12,609 nucleotides of DNA, taken from Dunaliella salina (lineage: Eukaryota; Chlorophyta; Chlorophyceae; Chlamydomonadales; Dunaliellaceae). The notes below the pieces were generated by a model, which made no database searches, was not told where the DNA came from, and was given only the letters and a program-made list of their open reading frames with translations. The stretch covers positions 1-12,609 of the forward strand of contig MU069853.1 of the NCBI GenBank assembly GCA_002284615.2, written 5' to 3'. The position numbers and the translations under genes are program-made. Below are positions 1 to 6,957 of the stretch, one piece after another (the stretch's first letter is position 1; every line of letters begins with the position of its first letter).

Positions 1-417
1 CATCACCTGGTTGTCAATCTGGTTGGAGAGCTTGGGGGCAAGCTTACTTACCGCTTTGATGAGTAGGCGCGCAGCCTTGTCACCTTTGACCTCAGATTGA
101 ATGGCCAGCCGCTGGAATCGGAGGGCAAAACCCATAGCACCCTCACCTGGCTTGAGCGTTAGGTTGTAGAGCTGCTGTTCAGGGTCGCCCCCTATGTGGT
201 CATACTCCTGCCTCAAAGCAAGAATCAACAGGTTCAGCAGCGCATCCTCATCCCCTGCACTAGCTGCTCTATCTGCCTTGGCCACAATGTCTGCTTTGTT
301 GGCGGTGAACCATGCCAACGCTGAAAAGCCATATGGGGAGGCCTTCTTGGCGATGAGCTCCAACACTTTATTGGCAGATAGCTGGTGCTTCTGGCACTGA
401 AGTACCAAGCATCCAGT
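1..417 (-). pseudogene. Gag-like fragment of an LTR retrotransposon, partial
   Basis: The minus strand is open without a stop from 417 to the window edge at position 1, about 139 codons; the codon at 420-418 is TAA. The translation is helical and charged and contains the stretches LALRQEYDHIGGDPEQQLYN and LKPGEGAMGFALRFQRLAIQ. This pattern (short helix, a 'L.LKPGE' turn, then F..RF..L) is that of the capsid core of Gypsy/Copia-type Gag proteins, which packages element RNA. I assign it by motif resemblance only. No zinc knuckle, protease or integrase is visible, because the frame leaves the window downstream. The fragment stops where copy A begins (about 413), so it was probably cut by that event. 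It could also be an uncharacterised host protein of similar composition. Confidence 0.45.
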
Positions 418-1240
418 TTATGCACACATCGCTCAAGATCGTCTTTCTTTGCCTCTCAAAATAAGAGGATCCAATTTTCTGCGCACACCAGTTAACATTC
501 TTACAGCTCTTATGTGCTATGCGCTAGTTACCCAAGAAAAAACTTGTGAGCCCCATTGATAATGACACGCACTTCAAAGCATACTGGAGCCCTCTTGCTC
601 GAGATAGAGTTTTTGGGGCCAACACTGATATGTTTGGAACCAAGTTTATAGGGTTCTCCTTTTGCCACCCTGCCTACGATGACGAATCCTGAAATTATGG
701 GACTGCTTTCTCGTCAAAAAGCTCAACGAAAGAGACCTTTCAGCCAAAAGCAAAAATCTCCACACTTCTAACACGTTGATCACACCTCCCCACATGCAAT
801 TAGCACCTCCCTCCAAACCACAGATCCAGTTGCCACCTTCATGCTCCTGCCCCACTGGAGAGGCTTCAGCTGTAATGCTTATATGAGCTGGCTTAGCCAG
901 TACCCAGATCTTGCAAAAGTGCTTGCCAAATTCCCTGCCAGAAACATCCAATTCCAGGCACCACTGCACTGGTTTGATACCATACCTAAGTCCACCCCAC
1001 CTTCCTATGCAACTCGTGTTCCGGCTGATTGGCTACCCCCGGATCCTGCAAACCCAATGCCACTAAGTGCCCACCAACACCTAACATCAAACACTTGGAA
1101 ACAGAAATTCCAATCACTTCCCCCTGACAACAACAAAAAATGTCGTAGCTGTTCACACAAGTGCCTTCAGGCAAGGACAGCCTTCATCCCTGACAACTAC
1201 AAAAATATTTCACACCTAAAATCAAGGACTGGAGAGAAAT
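413..1240 (+). pseudogene. Methyltransferase-like domain of copy A, frameshifted
   Basis: Pieces in different frames align with copies D, G and H. About 455-530 gives a helix ending ALVTQEK. About 531-690 gives KLVSPIDND, then YWSPLARDRVFGA and GFSFCHPAYDD. From about 760 the frame reads HAISTSLQTTDPVATFMLLP, continuing at 841-1160 as HWRGFSCNAYMSWLSQYPDL and further to a Cys-rich KCRSCSHKC. A stop follows the CHPAYDD motif, and about 90 bases (680-770) match nothing in the sister copies. The function is not established. The layout (aromatic/proline motif, helix, ATFMLLP strand followed by W) is what suggests a PCIF1-like fold. Proline-rich linker sequence follows up to the RNase H. Confidence 0.6.
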
Positions 1241-1640
1241 TGCCTCCACCGGCGGAAGTGTAATTCAACAGAAAGATAATAACTCCCCACCACTTCCCGG
1301 CTCAGGCATTTACCAACCTGGAAGGGACACAACTCCACCCTCCCAACACTTGCAACTGCACATAAAACCTAATGGCCATGGGCCCACCAATACCATTACC
1401 AGAGTAGAACTTGTGGGTATCCTTAAGGATACCCACAAGCTTGTGGCACTCCAACATGAGCAAACTCAAATTGCCACTGATAATGTATCCTGCCTCTCCC
1501 AAATTAAGCAAACCCTGAATCCTATGCGCATGAGGTATCACCTACACGCAGAGCTCATTCATGCCATATCAACTATATTGGAAATGAGGGAGCTAATGCT
1601 AGTGCTCGCACCGCATCCCTCTCAGACACCATAGACATTG
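1216..1640 (+). pseudogene. RNase H domain of copy A, catalytic Asp lost
   Basis: The frame at 1216-1634 aligns with the RNase H of copy G: DWREIASTGGS replaces the usual TDGS (the first catalytic Asp codon is now GGC, 1251-1253). TITRVELVGI keeps the second acid (Glu). IATDNVSCL keeps the third (Asp). The fourth motif appears in another frame as GNEGANASARTA (about 1579-1614), where the usual Asp is Asn. RNase H would degrade the RNA strand of the cDNA hybrid after reverse transcription. With two of four acids gone and a frameshift it cannot be active. The sequence ATCCTTAAGGATACCCACAA (about 1419-1438) is locally palindromic and may mark a small duplication inside the domain. Confidence 0.8.
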
Positions 1641-2432
1641 CATTTCCGGATGCCAGGGACCCATTCCACAATTTTTACTGGCTTTTGTTGAAGACCTCTT
1701 CCCCACAACATGATGGCATACACCGCTCCCACGCTTTCCCGATGCACTACCTCACCAACCCGAACGACAAACTCAAAGCACACATGCACAAGAAACACAA
1801 GCTTGGCTCTGCTGACACCTTTGGCCACCACTATCAGAGATGGCAGAAACTGAATGATGCCCTAACACAAGCCACCATTGCAAACACTGAATCTCGCAAC
1901 CCAACCTCACAACTTGCTAACAAAGAGATCAGCAATTCCTTCTGGAAAAATCCAGGAATAACCCTTAAACAGCGAACCCTTCCAAGATCCCCACACAAGA
2001 TAGAGACATCCACCTCGTTGAACTTAAATTCTATCCTGACACAAACCCCTTTAAAACTTTAGAACGTGCGCAGGCTCAACATTCCCACATCATAAACAGT
2101 CTTAAACACGCAGCTTAAGAAACCCAAACAAAAATAACAAAGTGTCTTTGCACATCAACTTAATTGGTGTGGGTGGCACGATTTACAATGAGTATAAAAT
2201 TACACCTCTTATAAATCTGGGCCTGCCCAAACAAGAAGCTAAATCGCTAGCATCCCAGCTTAGGGACCATGCCACCCAAAGATTAACCACTATCAAAAAC
2301 ACTAGACACGCTCTTTGCTCTCAGGGGGTTTCTGGGAGGGGGTTTACTGGGCGCGCGGCGGCAGAGGATGGAAGAAGAAGAGTCTGAGCGTCCAGAGGCA
2401 TGGCGAGCAGCAACCCTCCAGATCCCCATTAG
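1640..2432 (+). pseudogene. Endonuclease remnant and NPPDPH tail of copy A
   Basis: After RNase H a spacer reads through 2000 and ends SNSFWKNPGITLKQ, homologous to ISNAFWTMPTLSFK of copy G. At about 1971 the sequence jumps to NPSKIPTQDRDIHLVELKF, skipping the CCHC knuckle, the RHN motif and the RPD motif that copies B and G have at this point (about 170 residues). The ExK half of the endonuclease active site is kept (VELK, about 2018-2029). After a stop at about 2116 another frame gives VSLHINLIGVGGTIYNEY, a helical LGLPKQEAKSLAS segment and HALCSQG; a further frame change leads to SSNPPDPH and TAG. The deletion removes the Asp of the PD motif, so no nuclease could be made. Confidence 0.75.
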
Positions 2433-2469
2433 ATCTGTTCCTGGCTCTCTCCTAGGCTAGCTGTGTCTA

Positions 2470-2940
2470 TCAGCTTGAGAGAGGACACCTGTATTCATGC
2501 TCTTAGATGCGTACATAACACATGCACAACAAAATTTTAATTTTCGCTCATCGCCTTTAAGACTTTTACTTGTTGTTTTCATATATTCTTTATATCCCAG
2601 TTAATAATCATCTGTTTGTTGACCCCTAATATACCTCTTTTAAGATAATAATTTTCATTTGCATTTGTTCCATTATTAATATCTTAAACCATTGTGTTCC
2701 CTTAAATCTTTGGAATATGTTGATTGCACTATGATGCAAATTTATAATTTAAATCATATCACAATGTTGACAAACTTAAAAACTATTCATATAAGGGGTA
2801 CTAATATATCAACGGCTTCAAGTTTTTCATTCCTATTTTGTATGTTCAATTGGACTTGTTCCGGTGTTATGTTGTGAGTTTGCCGGTATTTTGATTCTTC
2901 CTCATCAATGTCTTTTACATTGTTGAGGTAATGGTTAATA
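2470..2940. mobile_element. AT-rich 471-bp insert in the copy A 3' UTR
   Basis: Comparison with copy B, where GTGTCTA runs straight into GTGTAGG, shows extra DNA here. The insert is visibly AT-rich, unlike the retroelements around it, and has no convincing gene. It begins TCAGCTTGAG and ends TTAATA. No inverted terminal repeats are visible, and the only possible target duplication is the dinucleotide TA. A strong imperfect hairpin (12-bp stem, one mismatch, loop CTTTT) lies at 2900-2928, about 12 bases before the right end. A 5' TC, a hairpin close to the 3' end and the lack of a duplication recall Helitron-type elements, but the CTRR end is missing. It could be another kind of insert. Confidence 0.4.
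2900..2928. repeat. Hairpin near the right end of the AT-rich insert
   Basis: CCTCATCAATGT (2900-2911) pairs with ACATTGTTGAGG (2917-2928) with one mismatch around the loop CTTTT. It is the strongest short hairpin in this insert. Confidence 0.7.
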
Positions 2941-3046
2941 TAGTGTAGGTTCCGAGGACCTTCTGGTGAGGCCTGTAGCTTTCCAGTTAGAGGACCTTTC
3001 CTTAATGCACACGGCCTTTGGCTTGCATAGACTTTTCTTTTCCTTT

Positions 3047-3874
3047 CAGAGTCATGCCTTCAAATTCAACACTTCCATTGATGGAAGATGCCCACTATTT
3101 GATGATATGGATCACATTGACCACACACTCCTCAGATGCACAAACTCAACAATGAGCGGAATGCACACCAACAGACACAATACAGCTCTAAGTCTTTGTG
3201 TAAATGCCCTCAGTAAAGGCCGATATGGCCCATCCCTTATTGGTATGGATGGCTGCAGTAACGAGAGACTCCTGGATCAGGGCATACAAATCCCTAAGGA
3301 CATATCAAGAGCAATTCCAGACTGGGTTTTCCCTAATGATACTGGCTCCCCTGCCCGGCACCATACCCGCCCTGACACTATCTTTGTGCGCCCTCTTCCA
3401 GGCAGACGAACTCACCTTGATCCTTCTAAGGTCCCTCCTCAAGACAGGGACATACATCTCGTTGAGCAAAAATTCTGTCCCGACACAAGCCCCTCCATCA
3501 CTCTAGAACGTGCAGTGACCCAACATTTTCACATTATTACCAGACTCGCAGTTCCAGATATCCAAACAGGAATAACAAAGTGACTTTACACATCACATTA
3601 ATTGGTGTGGCTGGTACCATTTACTATGAGTATACAATTACAACCCTTATAAATCTGGGAATGACCAAACAAAAAGCCAGATCACTAGCAGCCAAGTTTA
3701 GGGACCACGCCATCCAAAGATTAACCACTATCAGAAACACTAGACACGCTCTTTGCTTTCAAGGGACTTCTGGGAGGCGGGGGATTTGCTGGACGCATGG
3801 CGGCGGAGGTTGGGAGAAGAAGAGTCCGAGCGTCCAGAGGCATGGCGAGCAGCAACCCTCCAGATCCCAATTAG
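3047..3874 (+). pseudogene. CCHC / PD-(D/E)XK endonuclease and tail of copy B
   Basis: The frame ending at 3583 reads CPLFDDMDHIDHTLLRC, a CCHC knuckle with the second Cys changed to Phe, then NRHN (about 3167), IPDWVFP, TRPDTIFVRP (about 3371) and IHLVEQKFCPDT (about 3454-3489). CCHC, R-H-N, R-P-D and E-x-K in this order is the signature of the restriction-like endonuclease of R2/R4/Dong-type non-LTR elements, which nicks target DNA to prime reverse transcription. A one-base shift near 3560 moves the end into the frame starting VTLHITLIGVAGTIY (3580), with a helical LGMTKQKARSLAAKFRDHA segment. Another shift leads to SSNPPDPN and TAG. The knuckle mutation and the two frameshifts make it a pseudogene. 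Confidence 0.8.
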
Positions 3875-4109
3875 ATCTGCTTCTGCCTCTCTCCTGGGCT
3901 AGCTGTGTCTAGTGTAGGTTCTGAGGGCCTTCTGGTGAGGCCAATGCTACCTTGCTAGCTTGCTAGCTTGTTAGTTAGCGGACCTTCCCATTAGATCTGC
4001 TTCTGGCTCTCTCCTAGGCTAGCTGTGTCTAGTGTAGGTTCTGAGGGCTTTCTGGTGAGGCCACTGCTACCTTGCTAGCTTGCTAGCTTGTTAGTTAGTG
4101 AACCTTCCC
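3870..4109 (+). repeat. Two tandem 120-bp units in the copy B 3' UTR
   Basis: Unit 1 (3870-3989) and unit 2 (3990-4109) both start ATTAGATCTGCTTCTG and end in CTTCCC. They differ at only a few positions (for example GCCTCTCTCCTGGG against GGCTCTCTCCTAGG). The first unit overlaps the stop codon of the tail. Each unit contains shorter GCTAGCTT repeats. Copy A has only one unit, so the duplication is specific to B. Confidence 0.95.
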
Positions 4110-4116
4110 TTAATGC

Positions 4117-4136
4117 ACGTGGCCTCTGGCTTGCGT
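4117..4136 (+). other. Terminal stem-loop of copy B
   Basis: ACG (4117-4119) can pair with CGT (4134-4136), and inside it GCC (4122-4124) with GGC (4128-4130) around TCT. It lies between the CCTTAAT box and GTAGAC, the same place as the stronger stems of copies C, D, G and J. It is weak on its own; the position is the argument. Confidence 0.45.
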
Positions 4137-4159
4137 AGACTTTTCTTTTTTTCTTTTTT

Positions 4160-4569
4160 GACGAGTTCATCTATCACCTAGTTATGCATGCCCTGTCTTC
4201 AATCGCTAGCACAACTACCCCAACGGCTACATTCATGCTCCTCCCCAGCTAGATGGGATGGACCAAAAAAGGATACATGCGCTGGTTCACACGTTACCCA
4301 AACCATGCTGCAATCCTTGCCAAATATCCAAAAAGAATGTCTAATATTCCAGCCACCCCAAGCCTACCTAACTCCTCTCGCTCCTCCTGAAAACGTGCAG
4401 CTTATTGCCATTTGGAAACATGAGGGAAAGCAAAAGCTCTTCCATGATGAGCCAAAATGGCTTGAGGATTTAAAACAAGAGATTCATAGAGGAAACTGGT
4501 ACCACAGAAGCAGTCAACAGATTGCAGAAACTCAAAACACGTTCCTCTGTTTTAACGCACCCAGCACAT
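4160..4569 (+). pseudogene. Copy H, left half: methyltransferase-like domain
   Basis: The frame at 4160-4240 reads DEFIYHLVMHALSS, then TATFMLLPS and a TAG where the family has Trp, then GYMRWFTRYPNHAAILAKYP. A frameshift near 4380 leads into NVQLIAIWKHEG, a helical KWLEDLKQEIHRGNW and NAPSTWRI up to the target duplication at 4570-4578. It aligns with ATFMLLPHW..YM.WLSQYPDL of copies A and D and with LQIIAV of copy G. The reading frame carries on at 8330 beyond copy G: STWRI joins RFSLLHHD, which aligns with the NTWKQKFQSLPPD of copy A. This is the oldest element of the central nest. The methyltransferase identity is a hypothesis. Confidence 0.75.
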
Positions 4570-4578
4570 GGAGGATAA
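4570..4578 (+). repeat. Target-site duplication of copy G, left
   Basis: GGAGGATAA, identical to 8321-8329. It immediately precedes the A-rich complement of the copy G tail. Confidence 0.85.
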
Positions 4579-4701
4579 AGAAGAAAAAAGAAAAAACTAC
4601 ACAGGAAGTGAAAACACTCCCCACATCAATTAAGGAAAAGGGGATACCTAGGGCCGAGGCACTGTATATCCTCTTCACCGAGAGAAAACAGAAGAAAGAA
4701 G
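4579..4701 (-). other. 3' UTR and terminal stem of copy G
   Basis: On the minus strand the UTR holds CCTTAATTGATGTG and a stem AGTG-TTTT-CACT (4607-4618, complement), extended by GG/CC beyond one mismatch. CCTGTGTAG and a TTTTTTC-type tail at 4579-4596 follow. The stem takes the same place as AGAG-TTT-CTCT in copies C and J, and one base pair differs in a compensatory way. Confidence 0.7.
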
Positions 4702-4890
4702 TCAGTGGGGATCAGGAGGGTTGCTAGCAGTATCCCGTGCCTGACCTTGTTGAGAGTTGAAGAAAGTTTTCTCAATAGCGCGTCTGGTGCTGGCAAGTTT
4801 GTAGGCATACAGGACAGAATGAGCATGAAGCTTCCGAGCAAGCTTGGTGGCCTTGTAGGTGTCAAGACCAAGCTCCTGTAGAGGCTCCAA
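4702..4890 (-). pseudogene. C-terminal tail of copy G
   Basis: The minus frame reads EPLQELGLDTYKATKLARKL, HAHSVLYAYKL, RRAIEK and SNPPDPH with TGA. It joins in frame with VIYTPHT once copy C and one copy of the 11-bp duplication are removed. Copies A, B, C and D have related tails, all helical, ending in NPPDPH, NPPDPN or PPNPH. The role of the tail is unknown. Its strong conservation, compared with the Gly/Arg-rich stretch before it in A, B and D, suggests function. Confidence 0.8.
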
Positions 4891-4901
4891 TGTGTGTGGG
4901 G
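4891..4901 (+). repeat. Target-site duplication of copy C, left
   Basis: TGTGTGTGGGG, identical to 5218-5228 at the other end of copy C. Confidence 0.9.
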
Positions 4902-5085
4902 CGAAGCTTGCTCAACAACTTCATGCCCATTCTGTTCAATATGCCCACAAACTAGTCACCATCCGCCGCGCTATTGAAAACAAGAATACTTCCCACAGCC
5001 AGGCTCTAGAGCCAGGTGCTTCTAGTAACCCTCCAGATCCACATTAGCATTCTCTTTTTCATACTTTGTGGTGGAGGGGGCACAC

Positions 5086-5101
5086 GGCTCTTTTTTGAGC
5101 C
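5086..5101 (+). other. GGCTC/GAGCC hairpin in the copy C 3' UTR
   Basis: GGCTC, six T, GAGCC, with CACA/TGTG outside able to extend the stem. Copy J has the same stem with a seven-base loop (12272-12288). It resembles a bacterial terminator but lies in a eukaryotic retroelement UTR. Confidence 0.75.
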
Positions 5102-5134
5102 AATGTGTCTCCTTTTCCTTAATTGATCATGATG

Positions 5135-5155
5135 TAGGGAGAGTTTCTCTGCCTA
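5135..5155 (+). other. Terminal stem-loop of copy C
   Basis: TAGGgAGAG pairs with CTCTgCCTA around TTT, with one internal G/G mismatch. It lies between the CCTTAAT box (5117-5123) and GTAG (5157-5160). Confidence 0.75.
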
Positions 5156-5161
5156 TGTAGT

Positions 5162-5216
5162 TTTTCTTTTCTTTTCTTTTCTTTTCTTTTCTTTTCTTTT
5201 CTTTTCTTTTCTTTTC
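5162..5216 (+). repeat. (TTTTC)11 tail of copy C
   Basis: Eleven perfect TTTTC units without a single interruption form the 3' tail of copy C. Other copies have shorter, imperfect tails: TTTTTTC in G, TTTTAC in D, TTTTTC mixed with TTTTC in J. Confidence 0.97.
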
Positions 5217-5217
5217 T

Positions 5218-5228
5218 TGTGTGTGGGG
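5218..5228 (+). repeat. Target-site duplication of copy C, right
   Basis: TGTGTGTGGGG directly after the TTTTC tail, identical to 4891-4901. Confidence 0.9.
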
Positions 5229-5966
5229 TGTAGATGACTCCTCCCACACCTAACATGATAGTATGGAGGGTGACTTGAGCTGAGGCTCTAGAAAGATGAC
5301 GACAGAGGTCGCGGTGCTGCTGTTTGGAGGCCTCAAGCTGGCTGTTGGGCCGTGTGTCCTCACAGTACTTGAATTCTACAAGGTGGATGTGTCTCTGATC
5401 TGGGTGGAGCTGACTGGGGACACGAGCCTTGGATGTGGGTGGAGTGGCTGTGGCTGGCGCTGAGTCCTCCCTGTTCCCCCCGCGCCGCGCGGCCCCCCTG
5501 CACTTCTCAATTCATAACGAGGATTCAACCTAAACGCTCTTTTCAGAGGAACAACTAATAGGGCATCAGGCCGGCTGGATGTGAGCCTATCCTTATTAGG
5601 GAAGCGGCACGGGAAAAATATATTAGGGAGGGTCCTATTAGTAGCATGTTCTGGGATCTGTAGGTCTTGCAAGGCAAGACGGTCTGCACTGCCAGCATCC
5701 ATGGAGGCAATACCTGCTCCGAGAGGGCCTTTGCTGATGGCTTTTAGAAGGATTCTGCTGGCAATATTATGTCGCTCAGTTACCATACCAGGCATGGTTG
5801 GATTTTTGCATCCTGACAAGATGTGAAGGGCACTGTCGAGTTCCCCACAAAGGGGGCATTGTAGGCTTGTGGAAATTTTGAAGCGCACCGCGTGTTTTTG
5901 ATTGAAGAGGGTACCTGTGCGCTCCTTTAAAATATTTTGTCTCATTTTGAAAGAGAGTGTTGGCAT
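5229..5966 (-). pseudogene. CCHC / PD-(D/E)XK endonuclease of copy G
   Basis: The frame from 5966 reads FWTMPTLSFK upstream, then RTGTLFNQKHAVRFK and a complete CCHC knuckle CPLCGELDSALHILSGC (about 5808-5858). It goes on to TERHNIA (about 5760), NIFFP and SRPDALLVVP (about 5560). A shift in the GC-rich run at about 5480-5502 takes this frame off course. In the other frame the domain continues as HIHLVEFKYCEDT (E-x-K, about 5365-5390), a QQH helix and VTLHTIMLGVGGVIYTPHT to the target duplication of copy C. The R-H-N, P-D and E-x-K residues are all kept. As in R2-like elements, this nuclease would nick the genomic target. The product carries on at 4890 beyond copy C. Confidence 0.85.
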
Positions 5967-6259
5967 AGTCCAGAAGGCATTACTGATATTTTTGTGGATG
6001 TTGGGGAGCAGACTTTGGTAGAAGAAGTAATACCCTGTGAGGTGTTGGCCTTTCTATGTTTGTGTTTTGAGTGCACGTGCTTCCGTAAAGCATCATGGAG
6101 ATTGGAGAAGTGTTTCAGCTTTACGGCAGGTGGATTAAGGCGTCTAGAGGCATTTGCATGAGTGCAGGAAGTTTCCTCAAAGGCAAGCCAGGTGGTGTCA
6201 CGAAAAGGATTGCTTTTAAGGGTTGCACATGGGAAGGTTATGTCTGCAAGGGTGTCGTC

Positions 6260-6957
6260 ATTCTGAATGGCCTGATATCAGGCAAGCATCGATGCTTGGC
6301 AATGGCATCTGCGCATTCGTTGCCAGCAATTCCAGCATGAGATTTAACCTTAAAGAAATGAATAGGGGTAGGTGAGTTGCATATGAGCTGTATGATTAAC
6401 TTGAGGATGTGGCCTTGGACATGCTGGTGATGAAGTTCTGGGTAGAGTATTTGCTTTCTGATCTGTTCTAGAGAGCAAAGGCTGTCGGTGGCAATGCAAC
6501 AATATCCTAGGAGAATGGCAGCTGCTATTGCCGCCAATTCGGCTCTGGTGATGGTATGGGTGATTCCTGCTCCATTCGGCTGGACATGGTTGGTGCTGTC
6601 AGTGGCGGGGTGGTAGACCCCTGCACCAATCACTTGTTTTCCATTGTGTACATGGCAGCTACCGTCCGTGCATGCCCACTCTCTCCAGTTTTCAACTTTG
6701 CGCTCCAGATGAGGGCTGGATGATGTGGGTGGTGGAAGAGTTTGTTGGCTCTGAGTGGCATTCTCAGGGGTTTGCTGGTAGGCAGAGGGAAACTTTTTGA
6801 ATTTATTAAAGCCAGTTTCAATTTCTGGGTGTGTGGGATTGAAGATTGGGTCATTGCTGACGTTTCTTTTCAGCCATCTTGCCTCATGAATGTCTTCTTT
6901 CAGGCCTGTGAGCCAATTTGGGTTGTTCTCGTTCAGGCGGATTCTTGCAGTGGTATT
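6260..6957 (-). pseudogene. Linker and RNase H domain of copy G
   Basis: After the TAA at 6958-6960 the same frame stays open for over 200 codons. It reads through a linker (WLTGLKEDIHEARW, then a Pro/Ser/Gln-rich part) to VENWREWACTDGSC (about 6654-6695), TITRAELAAI, IATDSLCSL and VKSHAGIAGNECADAIAKH. These supply the four acids of type 1 RNase H: Asp in TDGS, Glu in RAEL, Asp in ATDS and Asp in CADA, plus the His of KSH. The domain is therefore intact at the residue level, although nothing in frame can start it. It would remove RNA from the hybrid during element replication. The frame ends at 6238 after a shift near 6250; spacer sequence continues in another frame with TLADITF and a helical region. 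Confidence 0.85.

Larger units (their letters stand above)
413..3046 (+). mobile_element. Copy A: 5'-truncated, internally deleted non-LTR-type element
   Basis: Copy A runs from the middle of the methyltransferase-like domain through RNase H and the end of the endonuclease to a tail ending SSNPPDPH (stop 2430-2432), then a 3' UTR with CCTTAAT (3000-3006), GCATAGAC and a pyrimidine tail to 3046. The order matches copy G on the other strand. The 3' UTR is interrupted at 2470-2940 by an AT-rich insert. The CCHC knuckle and the first part of the endonuclease are missing. Several frameshifts and stops show it is dead. The left boundary against the Gag-like fragment is approximate and I found no target duplication. 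The right boundary meets copy B directly, so the order of those two events is unresolved. Confidence 0.75.
2433..3046 (+). other. 3' UTR of copy A, split by a foreign insert
   Basis: Positions 2433-2469 match the start of the copy B 3' UTR (AGATCTG, CTCTCTCCTAGGCTAGCTG). The match resumes at 2943 with GTGTAGGTTCCGAGGACC and continues to the terminal CCTTAAT box (3000-3006), GGCCTTTGGCTTGCATAGAC and a T-rich tail (3030-3046). Compared with copy B it lacks the CTTGCTAG mini-repeats. Confidence 0.7.
3047..4159 (+). mobile_element. Copy B: 3' part of the retroelement, endonuclease to tail
   Basis: Copy B starts inside the polypeptide at QSHAFKFN (QKHAVRFK in copy G), directly after the tail of copy A. 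It covers the CCHC knuckle, the endonuclease, the C-terminal tail (stop 3872-3874) and a 3' UTR with a 120-bp tandem duplication, ending in CCTTAAT (4108-4114), GCGTAGAC and a TTTTC-type tail to 4159. The next base belongs to copy H, so B was probably inserted at the left edge of H, but I see no target duplication. The 5' truncation is typical of target-primed reverse transcription. Confidence 0.75.
4902..5217 (+). mobile_element. Copy C: young 3'-end insertion inside copy G
   Basis: This 316-bp insertion holds the end of the tail protein (AKLAQQLHAHSVQYAHKL, RRAIEN, then SSNPPDPH and TAG at 5045-5047), a 3' UTR and a perfect run of TTTTC units. It is flanked by an 11-bp duplication. The empty site reads VIYTPHTLEPL without a break in copy G. 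The 3' UTR has the hairpin GGCTC-T6-GAGCC (5086-5101), CCTTAAT (5117-5123), a terminal stem (5135-5155) and TATGTAG. It is nearly identical to copy J except for an extra CATGAT-type 6 bases. The unbroken tail repeat suggests a recent insertion. Confidence 0.92.

Noticed and set aside
680..770. About 90 bases in copy A with no counterpart in other copies, as a separate insertion
   Set aside because: No duplication or repeat structure at the edges, and the alignment is too damaged to place borders.
2692..2877. 61-codon frame with a leucine-rich look in the AT-rich insert
   Set aside because: Too short, single weak pattern, no start context, no relative in the window; AT-rich DNA easily gives such frames.
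3030..3049. Polypyrimidine run ending in CAG that looks like a 3' splice site
   Set aside because: It is the TTTTC-type tail of copy A followed by the first codon of copy B; the same tail occurs at other copies without CAG.
4570..4727. Last 53 codons of the frame 4188-4727 as part of a real protein
   Set aside because: From 4579 on the frame reads the antisense of the copy G tail and 3' UTR; only the part up to 4569 is homologous to the element proteins.
5086..5101. GGCTC-T6-GAGCC as a bacterial Rho-independent terminator
   Set aside because: The T run is in the loop, not after the stem, and the context is a eukaryotic retroelement 3' UTR found again in copy J.
5581..5826. Plus-strand 81-codon frame
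   Set aside because: Shadow of the endonuclease on the minus strand, which has recognisable motifs.
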